Source: Acidimicrobiaceae bacterium (lineage in GTDB: Bacteria; Actinomycetota; Acidimicrobiia; Acidimicrobiales; UBA8190). From it: a stretch of 8,197 bases of DNA. The stretch's first letter is position 1; every line of letters starts with the position of its first letter. Position numbers and translations under genes: made by a program. The stretch covers positions 1 to 8,197 of the forward strand of contig PKWD01000088.1 in NCBI GenBank assembly GCA_003131945.1, read 5' to 3'. The notes under the pieces are model-generated. The model worked only from the letters and a program-made list of their open reading frames with translations. It ran no database searches and had not been told where the DNA came from. Shown here in pieces: positions 1 through 5,809 of the stretch.

Positions 1-93
1 TTGTCCCTTTGCCGCACTGACACCCGCCGTGGCGGCTACCACGAGAGCCACGAGCAGGGGGACGGTGATCAGCTTTGCGGAGTAACGACGCAT
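1..93 (-). CDS. Exported protein of unknown function, N-terminal fragment
   Basis: Only the first 31 codons are in the window; the gene runs off the left edge. They form a textbook Sec-type signal peptide: a basic start (MRRYSAK), a hydrophobic core of about 15 residues (LITVPLLVALVVAAT) and small residues before a likely signal peptidase site around GVSA-AKG (AxA-like). The ATG at 91-93 (minus) is preceded by a purine-rich GAGGGAAAG at a workable distance. The mature protein lies outside, so its role cannot be given; it is secreted or exported. The nearest upstream gene on this strand is the small HTH-like gene 206 bp away, so it probably has its own promoter. The signal-peptide reading is solid, and identity is unknown. 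Confidence 0.7.
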   Translation of the reverse strand, partial: MRRYSAKLITVPLLVALVVAATAGVSAAKGQ

Positions 94-299
94 AGGTCTC
101 TTTCCCTCACTCCGGGCGAGCAGGCCGCGGTATTCCTGTGCGGATCCGTCGGCGCGAAATGATGTTCTGGCCCTATTGGGACCGTACCCCGTGGGAGCGC
201 CGCTCCAAACACCTCGACGTCGCCATCGCGCCCCCGGCGCCGTTGCAGGCAGGCACCCCTACTCTGCGTGTTGAGACAAATGCGCCAGAGACGGGCGAA
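94..299. other. Intergenic region, no supported gene
   Basis: This 206-bp stretch separates the HTH-like gene from the exported-protein gene. It contains a perfect 6-bp inverted repeat with one central base at 194-206 (GGAGCG-C-CGCTCC), which could form a compact hairpin but lacks a T-run. A plus-strand ORF begins with GTG at 138 and runs to 395, across the 3' end of the HTH-like gene. Its first third has GC-rich third positions but the rest does not, and I see no family or good ribosome site, so I do not call it. The region probably holds the promoter of the exported-protein gene, but no convincing -35/-10 pair was found. Confidence 0.4.
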
Positions 300-602
300 T
301 CAGCTTACGAAGAGGGTCTTGCGTTGGTGCTTCACGCCGCGCAGGCGACGGACTATCTCCTCGGCGCTGAGGTCGTCACGGCCACGGAGCTTTGACGCCA
401 GTGCGTCGAGCCGCTCCATCTCGCGGTTGCGCAACCGCTCCTGCTCCGCTTTGGGTCGCAGCCTCAGGGCCCGGTTGAACGAGGCGTAGGCGGCTCCGGC
501 GCTGTCGAGTTTGAGTTGCTGGGCGATGCCCATAAAGGGCCTGCCCTGATCGCGTAGCTGGAGTGCCGCGTTGTCACGGTCCAAAGTGTTGTTGCTCATC
601 AC
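300..602 (-). CDS. Small helix-turn-helix-like protein, phage-associated type
   Basis: A 100-aa soluble, charged protein. Residues ~12-48 read like a helix-turn-helix (AALQLRDQGRPFMGIAQQLK, then AYASFNRAL). They are followed by a charged helix (ERLRNREMERLDALASKLR) and a C-terminal segment (LSAEEIVRRLRG). This order, 'A..LR..G....IA..L' then 'RAL' then a helix with 'E..RLD.L', resembles small DNA-binding proteins common in actinobacterial phages and prophage islands, some of them terminase-small-subunit-like; this is recalled similarity, not a search result. The start is GTG at 600-602 or the adjacent ATG at 597-599, with GGAAGAG just upstream. It follows a broken secreted ORF on the same strand. 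No other phage gene is visible, so it may be a remnant or an independent regulator. It is probably a real gene; the function is inferred. Confidence 0.6.
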   Translation of the reverse strand: MMSNNTLDRDNAALQLRDQGRPFMGIAQQLKLDSAGAAYASFNRALRLRPKAEQERLRNREMERLDALASKLRGRDDLSAEEIVRRLRGVKHQRKTLFVS

Positions 603-622
603 TGCTCACTCTTCCACGAAAC

Positions 623-805
623 TCAGGCGTTTGACTTGCATGGGGGCCGAAAACTCATTGTGACGGTCGGTACGGGGATCGATTCGAGTGGCCCCAACTA
701 CGGCGTCGTGTTCGGTGGCAAGGCGGAAGCGGAGCCACTCACGACGCCGGGGGCGCCGATCAGGGGGACGAGGGTCCCCACCACCACGGCCAACATTTTC
801 TTCAT
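623..805 (-). pseudogene. Small secreted-protein ORF interrupted by an in-frame TAG or frameshift
   Basis: The ATG at 803-805 opens a reading frame with a strong signal peptide: MKK, then a hydrophobic run (LAVVVGTLVPLIGAPGVV) and a cleavage-like SGSASA. The frame meets TAG at 698-700 after 35 codons, leaving a mature peptide of only about 8 residues. Beyond the TAG the same frame stays open for 24 more codons to TGA at 623-625. A second minus-strand frame stays open across the whole mature region to TGA at 606-608, three bases before the next gene. So either this is a very short exported peptide, a ~60-aa protein broken by a nonsense change, or one broken by a frameshift. The ribosome site is poor (GTGGA abutting the ATG). 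The signal peptide is convincing; the rest is interpretation. Confidence 0.45.
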
Positions 806-809
806 TCCA

Positions 810-843
810 CGTCGTGACGATTTGGACTCCCGCCCTCACGACG
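810..843. repeat. Perfect 8-bp inverted repeat upstream of the secreted ORF
   Basis: CGTCGTGA at 810-817 and TCACGACG at 836-843 are exact inverted repeats with an 18-bp loop. The near arm ends 4 bp upstream of the ATG at 803-805 (minus strand), so in RNA the stem would cover the position expected for that ORF's ribosome site. It could instead be a protein operator. No T-run follows, so a terminator is less likely. The repeat is seen directly; its role is inferred. Confidence 0.5.
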
Positions 844-918
844 CACACGCTCAGGGCGCGCGTACTCCTTCACCTGGAATTCTGCCCGAATTGTCCCCTC
901 GCCAAACCTCCACCACGA

Positions 919-1719
919 TTACGCCGCGTGTTTGATTCGTCCTCGCAGAGCCATCAATGCCAGGGACATGCTGACAAATCCGATGCCGGCCATGGCCGCC
1001 AGGCCCTCGGCCAGGGTTCCCACGCGCCAACCCGACGTGATGAGAGACCGCAGGGCGGCCAGGACATAGGTGACCGGGTTGTAGGTGGCGATGGCCGCGA
1101 ACCAACCGGTGAGCGCCTGCTTCGGCACGACCGCATCGCTCAGGAAGAACAGGGGGAAGAAGACGACGAAGGTGGCACTGACCGCCGCCGGACTGCCGGT
1201 CTTGAGCGCCACGGCATAGGGAAGGCCGGTGAACACGAGCCCCCACAGGGCCGAGAAGCCGATGAAGACGAGGACACCGGGCGCACCGGTGGCGAAATGC
1301 ACTCCCACGGCGAAGCCGATGGCGAGGACCGGGAGACACAGGGCCACGATCACGACCACGTCGGCCGCCATCAGGCCCAGAAGCAGCGCCGTGCGGCGGA
1401 TGGGTGTCATACACAGGCGGTCGAAGTACCCACCTTGGATGTCGGTCACCAGGGTGGGGGCCCGGGACATCCCCGTGACGGCGAAGGCGATGGCCATGGG
1501 AATGAGAAAGGCCTTGTAACTGAACCCGCCTGTGCCCCGGGCCAGGTTCTCCAGGGCCCCCAGATTCACCGTGTAGAAGAAGGCGGGCACGACGACGGCC
1601 GGCAGCACCGACGCCGGCTCACGTGGGATCTGGCGCAGAGCGCGTCCGGCGACGGAGCGGACGTCGCGCAGGAATCCGCTTTCCCGGGCCCTGATCGGTT
1701 CGCTCCCGACCATCATCAC
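919..1719 (-). CDS. ABC-2 type transporter permease (DrrB-like)
   Basis: A 266-aa integral membrane subunit of an ABC exporter, working in the cytoplasmic membrane with the ATPase encoded just upstream. The cytosolic N-terminus (~1-35) is followed by about six hydrophobic segments: near 37-53, 70-84, 111-140, 148-172, 180-195 and 236-258. The cytosolic stretch DIQGGYFDRLCMTPIRRTALL (93-113) and the late NPVTYVLAALRSL (214-226) are hallmarks of ABC-2/DrrB-type permeases. The start is GTG at 1717-1719, giving a 4-bp GTGA overlap with the ATPase stop, or one of the two ATGs directly after it; the genes are clearly co-translated. Such pairs export drugs, lipids or polyketides; the substrate cannot be told. 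The length is normal and no damage is seen. Confidence 0.93.
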   Translation of the reverse strand: MMMVGSEPIRARESGFLRDVRSVAGRALRQIPREPASVLPAVVVPAFFYTVNLGALENLARGTGGFSYKAFLIPMAIAFAVTGMSRAPTLVTDIQGGYFDRLCMTPIRRTALLLGLMAADVVVIVALCLPVLAIGFAVGVHFATGAPGVLVFIGFSALWGLVFTGLPYAVALKTGSPAAVSATFVVFFPLFFLSDAVVPKQALTGWFAAIATYNPVTYVLAALRSLITSGWRVGTLAEGLAAMAGIGFVSMSLALMALRGRIKHAA

Positions 1720-2732
1720 CGGTTCGTCTCGGACGGCTCTATGTGCGAACCGGTCAGCTCCCTGAACACGTCGTCAAGGGTCGGTGTCCGTACCGTGATG
1801 CTCTTCACCACGAGCTTGGTCCTGCTCAGCGCTATGGCCACCGCGTTGATGGCCGAGGAACCGTCGGACGTGCCGATCGTGATCGTGCGACCGTCCGTCG
1901 AGACCTCATCCACCGCGTCCAGCTGACGGAGCGTGTCAGGGGCGGAGGGATCGTCGCCTTCGGCCTCCACCACGACCACGTCCTGGCCGATGGAGCGTTT
2001 CAGCGCATCGGGAGATCCCTCGGCCACCAGGCGACCCTCCGAGATGATGCCCACCCGGTCGGCCAACTCGTCGGCCTCCTCCAAGTACTGGGTGGTGAGG
2101 AAGATCGTCATGCCCAGTGCCGAGTTGAGTCGACGGACCTCTGACCACACACTCTGGCGGCTGGTCGGGTCCAATCCGGTGGTCGGTTCGTCGAGGAAGA
2201 GAATCTCCGGGTTGTGCATCAGGGAGGCGGCGAGGTCGAGACGTCTCTTCATGCCACCTGAATAGGTGCCGATGCGGCGGTCTATGGCCAGGCCGATGTC
2301 GACGAGGTCGAGCACCTCGGCCAGTCGGGTCCGGATCTCCGACGTCCTCAGTCCGTAGAGCCGGCCCTGGAGGGTGAGCAGCTCCCGCCCGCTCTGGCGA
2401 TCATCGAGCGCCGCCGCCTGCAGGGCGGCGCCGATACGGAACCGCACCTCCTGGGGTTCATCGACGACGTCGTGGCCGGCCACCACGGCCCGTCCCTCGC
2501 TCGGTCGGAGCAAGGTGCACAGCATCCGCAGGAGTGTCGATTTTCCCGCCCCGTTGGGACCGAGGAACCCGTAGATCTCGCCCCGGGGCACGGTGAGATC
2601 GATCCCGTCGACGGCGGCCACCGACCCGAAGCGCCGGACCAGGCCCGTGGTCACAATGGCCGTCTGTGCTGGGCTGAAACCAGGCGACGACCGACCATCC
2701 AGGCGGTGTTCATACTGTTTGACATCCGTCAT
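1716..2732 (-). CDS. ABC transporter ATP-binding protein (DrrA-like)
   Basis: A 338-aa ATPase that powers export with the DrrB-like permease. The nucleotide-binding domain spans about 26-240: Walker A GPNGAGKS (58-65), Q-loop Gln105, signature SGGMK (158-162), Walker B ILFLDE (177-182), D-loop GLD (186-188), and TTQYLEEAD (213-221), where Gln215 replaces the usual switch histidine, as is typical of the DrrA subfamily. Residues ~245-338 form the C-terminal DUF4162-type extension of this subfamily. The ATG at 2730-2732 has no ribosome site and lies about 8 bp after a -10-like GATACT, so the mRNA may be leaderless. The first ~24 residues are poorly conserved-looking; a GTG at codon 27 is a weaker alternative start. 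It is divergent from the TetR gene, which probably represses it. Confidence 0.95.
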   Translation of the reverse strand: MTDVKQYEHRLDGRSSPGFSPAQTAIVTTGLVRRFGSVAAVDGIDLTVPRGEIYGFLGPNGAGKSTLLRMLCTLLRPSEGRAVVAGHDVVDEPQEVRFRIGAALQAAALDDRQSGRELLTLQGRLYGLRTSEIRTRLAEVLDLVDIGLAIDRRIGTYSGGMKRRLDLAASLMHNPEILFLDEPTTGLDPTSRQSVWSEVRRLNSALGMTIFLTTQYLEEADELADRVGIISEGRLVAEGSPDALKRSIGQDVVVVEAEGDDPSAPDTLRQLDAVDEVSTDGRTITIGTSDGSSAINAVAIALSRTKLVVKSITVRTPTLDDVFRELTGSHIEPSETNR

Positions 2733-2774
2733 ACCGTTGAGTATCTACTATACTTACGGGTAAGGCAACCTCTT
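2733..2774. promoter_or_regulatory. Divergent promoter and operator between ABC exporter and TetR gene
   Basis: This 42-bp gap must drive both genes. It has a perfect inverted repeat AGTAT-N5-ATACT (2740-2754) and a second, overlapping one, CTTAC-GG-GTAAG (2753-2764). On the plus strand TATACT (2749-2754) is a good -10, placing transcription start about 13 bp before the TetR ATG. On the minus strand TTGCCT, 17 bp and GATACT form a -35/-10 pair that would start at or next to the ATPase ATG. Any regulator bound to either repeat would cover both -10 elements. TetR repressors usually bind such sites beside their own gene; which repeat is the operator is inference. Confidence 0.6.
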
Positions 2775-3410
2775 ATGACATTCGAACCCCTCACCCCGGA
2801 ACGCAGGCGTCAGCAGACGAGGGAGTACCTGCTCCAGGCCGCCGCCCGGGTCTTCGCCGAGCGCGGCTTCCACGGCGCTTCGCTCGACGAGGTGGCCGCC
2901 GCCGCCGGCTTCACCAAGGGGGCGGTGTACTCGAACTTCAAGAACAAAGAGGACCTCTTCCTGGCCCTGCTGGAAGCGAATCAGCAGCGCGAGATGGACG
3001 CCCTTTATGCCACCCTCAACGCCTCGGATGTCCTGCCTGAAGCCCGCCTGCCGGACTTCGTCAACCTCATCCGGGAGGAGATCCGTGACCTCGGGGCCAA
3101 CTGGGACATCCTGAATCAGGAGTTCGCCCTCTACGCCATGAGGAACCCGGGGGCCCGGGAGAAGCTGGCCGAGTTCGAGTCAGCCACGATCGAGAAGGTG
3201 GCCGAGCTCATGGGAGCCGAACGTACGAGACGAGGGAGCGAACCGTTAGAGCACCCTGATCACGTCGCCCGGATCATCGTGGCCCTCTTCCGCGGCATCG
3301 GCATCATGCGGGCTCTGGACGCCGACGTCGTCGACGAATCCTTCCTCGAGACGACCATGTCCTTCCTGGCCCAGGGTCTGCTTTCCGTCCCGGCACAGTC
3401 GCCCACCTGA
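2775..3410 (+). CDS. TetR/AcrR family transcriptional regulator
   Basis: A 211-aa one-component repressor, usual length for the family. The N-terminal DNA-binding domain covers about 14-64: helix 1 REYLLQAAARVFAERGFHG, then ASLDEVAAAAGFTKGAVYSNFKNKEDLF, the canonical TetR helix-turn-helix ending in the YxxFxxKEDLF-like motif. The ligand-binding and dimer domain (~70-205) is all helical and not conserved enough to name a ligand. The ATG at 2775 was chosen because the TetR homology starts right after it and GGTAAGG sits about 10 bp upstream; the open frame further upstream only runs antisense through the ATPase gene. It is divergent from the ABC exporter and probably represses that operon and itself, released by an exported compound. 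Confidence 0.93.
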   Translation: MTFEPLTPERRRQQTREYLLQAAARVFAERGFHGASLDEVAAAAGFTKGAVYSNFKNKEDLFLALLEANQQREMDALYATLNASDVLPEARLPDFVNLIREEIRDLGANWDILNQEFALYAMRNPGAREKLAEFESATIEKVAELMGAERTRRGSEPLEHPDHVARIIVALFRGIGIMRALDADVVDESFLETTMSFLAQGLLSVPAQSPT

Positions 3411-3438
3411 CCGAGCTCGCCGGACCTCTCGGCCGGAG
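3411..3438. terminator. Possible terminator between convergent genes
   Basis: The 28-bp gap between the stops of the TetR and YhhN genes is rich in G+C and starts with CCGAG, matched by CTCGG at 3428-3432 as an inverted repeat. There is no T-run in either direction, so this is at best a weak, factor-assisted terminator. It is listed because both transcripts must end near here. Confidence 0.2.
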
Positions 3439-4077
3439 TCAGTGCAGCAGCGAGAGAACGAGCGCCGCCTGACCCAGGTGGTAGGCCACCATGATCCCGA
3501 CGTCGGCCATCGGGAACGGTCGGACAAAGCGGTTCCAGGCGATCATCGTGTCGGAGGAGACGAAGAGGGCGGCGCCGGCGCCGGCCGACACGTTCCCGGT
3601 GGCCAACGCCGTGGCGAGCATGGCCGAGATGACGAGCATGTACAGAGCCACCGGGCCGACCAGCTGCCGTCGCCCTCGCAGCGCCTTCAGGATCCGGGCT
3701 CCGAACGGCGCCACCACCGTCACCACCACGACGGCCGAGATGGTGAGCGCACGCCCGGTGGGACCTCGCACCCAGAACCCTCCCAGGTAACACAGATGCC
3801 CCACCAGGAAGGCGGCCAGCCCGGCCACGAAGAACTCGGTGCGAAGCATGAGGAGGATGTCCCCCACCAGTGAGAACCCCAAGGCGGCGACGAACCACCA
3901 GCGTCTCGCTCCCATGTCGGGCGCCGGGGTGAGCGTGAGCGCCACGCCGATGAGAGCGAGAAGGGTCGCCGGTTTGCAGACGTATTCGAGTCGGGCATCG
4001 TGGCGCAGGCGCGCCAGCCAGTCACCGGCGGCGAACGCCAGGGCCACCAGGAGCAGGGCCACCGACGGTCCGGTCAT
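3439..4077 (-). CDS. YhhN/TMEM86-family membrane protein (lysoplasmalogenase-like)
   Basis: A 212-aa, almost wholly hydrophobic protein with about seven to eight membrane segments. Family landmarks are present: KP (35-36), SLVGD (69-73), the FLVGHLCY segment (90-97), ALYMLVISAML (144-154), LFVSSDTMIAWNRF (171-184) and AYHLGQAAL (198-206). Asp73 and Asp176 are the conserved acidic residues expected for the active site. Animal TMEM86 members hydrolyse the vinyl-ether bond of lysoplasmalogens; the activity of most bacterial YhhN proteins is untested, so only the family is certain. The ATG at 4075-4077 lacks a clear ribosome site. It lies 60 bp downstream of the DUF427 gene on the same strand and is probably co-transcribed; that gap holds a small GC hairpin (4112-4122). 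It converges with the TetR gene across 28 bp. Confidence 0.88.
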   Translation of the reverse strand: MTGPSVALLLVALAFAAGDWLARLRHDARLEYVCKPATLLALIGVALTLTPAPDMGARRWWFVAALGFSLVGDILLMLRTEFFVAGLAAFLVGHLCYLGGFWVRGPTGRALTISAVVVVTVVAPFGARILKALRGRRQLVGPVALYMLVISAMLATALATGNVSAGAGAALFVSSDTMIAWNRFVRPFPMADVGIMVAYHLGQAALVLSLLH

Positions 4078-4137
4078 CGCCGTCGGAGCCGTACTGGCGG
4101 TCGAGAGCAGCGGCCCCGGGCCACAGCGAAGAAAGAT

Positions 4138-4905
4138 CTACTTGAAGAAATGGGTCTGCGGCCGCTCCAATGCCACCCCGTCCACAAAGGTGTCGACCTT
4201 CTCGTTGTAGAAGGCCACCAGGCCCGCTATCGGTAGGAGCTGCCGGGTCGGGAAGTCGTAGGACCAGACCAGGTCATCGTGCAGCGAGTCGTCCACCCTC
4301 ACAGACCAATAGGCACTGGTGACCCCCTTGTAAGGACATTCGGTGACCGTGGCCGTCGGCACCAGATACTCGAAGTTGACCTCGGTCGGGGCCATGTAAT
4401 AGCGGGTGGGCAAGCCCGTCTCGAACACCATGACCGGCGAGCGGGACTCGGCCAGGACCGCCCCTTCCAACTCCACGCGGACCGTGCGCGTCGAGCGCAG
4501 AGCATCGACCCGGACGTACGGATTGCGGGGATGGACAAAGACCTGTTCGTCCTCCTCGAACCAGCTGTCGAGAGCGGCCCACTCGAAGCGGACCGTGCCC
4601 GACAAGGACGCCAATGACGAGTCCGTCAGTAACCTGGCCGCCTGGGGACGCACGACCCCGCCGGCCTGCAGCGAGTGGACCTGCACCGGTCCCCGGTGTG
4701 TGTGCTGGGTGTGCTGCTCATCGACCAGGGCCTGAGCCCGCACGTCAACCAGGGGAATGTAGTACTGGGGGTAGAAGGGCCACTCCCAGACGTAGAGGGC
4801 CTCGGTGGTGTCGACAACAGCGACACCACCGAGGAAAGCGCGGATCCGCCTGGGGACCGGCTCGATCCGGTCGACCTCGGCGATCATCACGGGATAGTCG
4901 CTCAT
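4138..4905 (-). CDS. Tandem DUF427 domain protein
   Basis: A 255-aa soluble protein with two DUF427 modules. The first (about 17-60) has RRIRAFLGGVAVVDTTEALYV then YYIPLVDV. The second (about 140-243) has TVRVELEGAVLAES then YYMAPTEV, then the most conserved stretch: CPYKGVTSAYWSVRV (190-204), DDLVWSYDFP (210-219) and PIAGLVAFYNEKVD (225-238). The linker WFEEDEQVFVHPRNPYVRVD (115-134) is typical of double-domain actinobacterial members. No biochemical role is established for these proteins; none is claimed. The start at 4903-4905 is set by GGGGAGGAAG seven bases upstream; an ATG 30 bases earlier in frame lacks this and lies before the ribosome site. A -10-like TATCGT sits at 4925-4930 (minus). 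It is followed by the YhhN gene and is divergent from the decarboxylase-like gene. Confidence 0.9.
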   Translation of the reverse strand: MSDYPVMIAEVDRIEPVPRRIRAFLGGVAVVDTTEALYVWEWPFYPQYYIPLVDVRAQALVDEQHTQHTHRGPVQVHSLQAGGVVRPQAARLLTDSSLASLSGTVRFEWAALDSWFEEDEQVFVHPRNPYVRVDALRSTRTVRVELEGAVLAESRSPVMVFETGLPTRYYMAPTEVNFEYLVPTATVTECPYKGVTSAYWSVRVDDSLHDDLVWSYDFPTRQLLPIAGLVAFYNEKVDTFVDGVALERPQTHFFK

Positions 4906-5018
4906 GCATCTTCCTCCCCGAATCACGATAGCCACGGGCAGTTGACCCTGGGATCAGGCGCTGCGACGATGCATGTCGGCCGACCCGCTCACGGCGGCGT
5001 TCGCGAAAGGGGGCACGC
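4906..5018. promoter_or_regulatory. Divergent promoter region between DUF427 and decarboxylase-like genes
   Basis: This 113-bp gap should hold both promoters. On the plus strand TTGACC (4942-4947), 17 bp and GACGAT (4965-4970) make a plausible sigma-70-type pair for the decarboxylase-SDR operon. On the minus strand TATCGT (4925-4930) is a possible -10 just ahead of the strong GGGGAGGAAG ribosome site, without a convincing -35. No clear operator symmetry was found. Assignments rest on motif resemblance only. Confidence 0.4.
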
Positions 5019-5795
5019 GTGACCGTCCGCTATGCAGCAAGGACACCCGAGCAGGTGCGCAGCCGAGAGGTCGAGAAGACCTCGGTGGGCGCCTGGTCGA
5101 CCGTTCTGATGGCCATGTTCGAGACGGACCCCGACGCCCTGGCCTCGGTCCTGCCCCGGCCCCTCGAGCCGTCGACGAGGCCACTGGCCAAGGCCACCTT
5201 CGCCACCGTCGACATCCCCGGCCTCCCCACCTTCGGCGCCGGGAGCTTCTCGGTCCAGTGCACCCACGAAGGCACCCTCGGCTACTACTGCCTGGTCATG
5301 CCCATGAGCACCGAGCAGTCGGTCATCGGCGGCCGCGAGACGTTCGGCGAGCCCAAGAAGATCGGTCAGGTCACCGTCGATGTCGACGGTGACTCGGTGC
5401 ACGGCACGATGACCAGGATGGGTGTCACCTTCGCCGAGTTCACCGGTCGTGTGACCGAGACGCTCGAGATTCCGGCCGTCGAGACACGGACCGACTTCTA
5501 CTTCAAGGCGCTGCCCGCCCCCGACGGCAAGGGCCTCGACAACGACCCCAGCCTTATCTACTGCACCCGGGAGGAGACGGTCCGGTGGGTGAAGGCCTGC
5601 GACGGTGATCTGGTGCTGCGCGACTCGAAGTTCGATCCCGTGGCCGATCTCCCCGTCCGCTCCCTCGTGGCTGTGACTCTGGGCGAGCGCAACGCCATCC
5701 AACGAGGCCGCATCCACTCAACGGTGCCGGCCGAATGGGTCATACCCTTCATCCACCAGCGCTACGACGACCTCTCTCCCACCGGCGAAGACTGA
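5019..5795 (+). CDS. Acetoacetate decarboxylase family protein
   Basis: A 258-aa soluble protein of the ADC family, close to the usual ~250 residues. Known members decarboxylate acetoacetate through a Schiff-base lysine; many actinobacterial relatives act on other keto acids or are uncharacterised. The key motif is GGRETFGEPKKIG (104-116): Lys113/Lys114 match the lysine pair of classical ADC (GRE..G.PKK). Upstream, LPRPLEP (45-51) and the ATVDIPGLPTFGAGSFSV region (62-79) fit the N-terminal family pattern. So the catalytic centre looks intact, but the substrate is unknown. The start is GTG at 5019 with AGGGGG about six bases upstream. The SDR gene follows after 14 bp, so the two probably act in one pathway. 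Confidence 0.88.
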   Translation: MTVRYAARTPEQVRSREVEKTSVGAWSTVLMAMFETDPDALASVLPRPLEPSTRPLAKATFATVDIPGLPTFGAGSFSVQCTHEGTLGYYCLVMPMSTEQSVIGGRETFGEPKKIGQVTVDVDGDSVHGTMTRMGVTFAEFTGRVTETLEIPAVETRTDFYFKALPAPDGKGLDNDPSLIYCTREETVRWVKACDGDLVLRDSKFDPVADLPVRSLVAVTLGERNAIQRGRIHSTVPAEWVIPFIHQRYDDLSPTGED

Positions 5796-5809
5796 GGAAC
5801 GGTTTCGCC

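Noticed and set aside
138..395. A plus-strand 85-codon ORF (GTG start) running into the 3' end of the HTH-like gene.
   Set aside because: It overlaps the HTH-like gene by about 95 bp antisense, has no clear ribosome site or recognisable family, and its third-position G+C bias fades after the first third. It could still be a remnant.
688..1926. A 412-codon plus-strand open frame opposite the ABC permease and the end of the ATPase.
   Set aside because: The product is a low-complexity Arg/His/Gly/Asp/Gln-rich chain with no domain. It lies antisense to two clear ABC genes and is explained by GC-rich codon bias on the other strand.
2085..2093. Gln215 in place of the ABC switch histidine, as a sign of an inactive ATPase.
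   Set aside because: TTQYLEEAD is normal in DrrA-type exporters; all other motifs are intact.
2472..2774. N-terminal extension of the TetR frame.
   Set aside because: It would run antisense through the ATPase gene; TetR homology begins right after the ATG at 2775.
4112..4122. GGCCC-C-GGGCC hairpin between the DUF427 and YhhN genes as a terminator.
   Set aside because: There is no T-run and the stem is only 5 bp with a one-base centre; the two genes may well be co-transcribed.
4989..5717. A 242-codon minus-strand ORF opposite the decarboxylase-like gene.
   Set aside because: It is antisense to a gene with a family motif and ribosome site, and its product is Gly/His/Asp-rich without a domain.
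5735..5809. Upstream start for the SDR inside the decarboxylase-like gene.
   Set aside because: It would add 25 residues before a Rossmann fold that starts normally after the ATG at 5810, and overlap the preceding gene.
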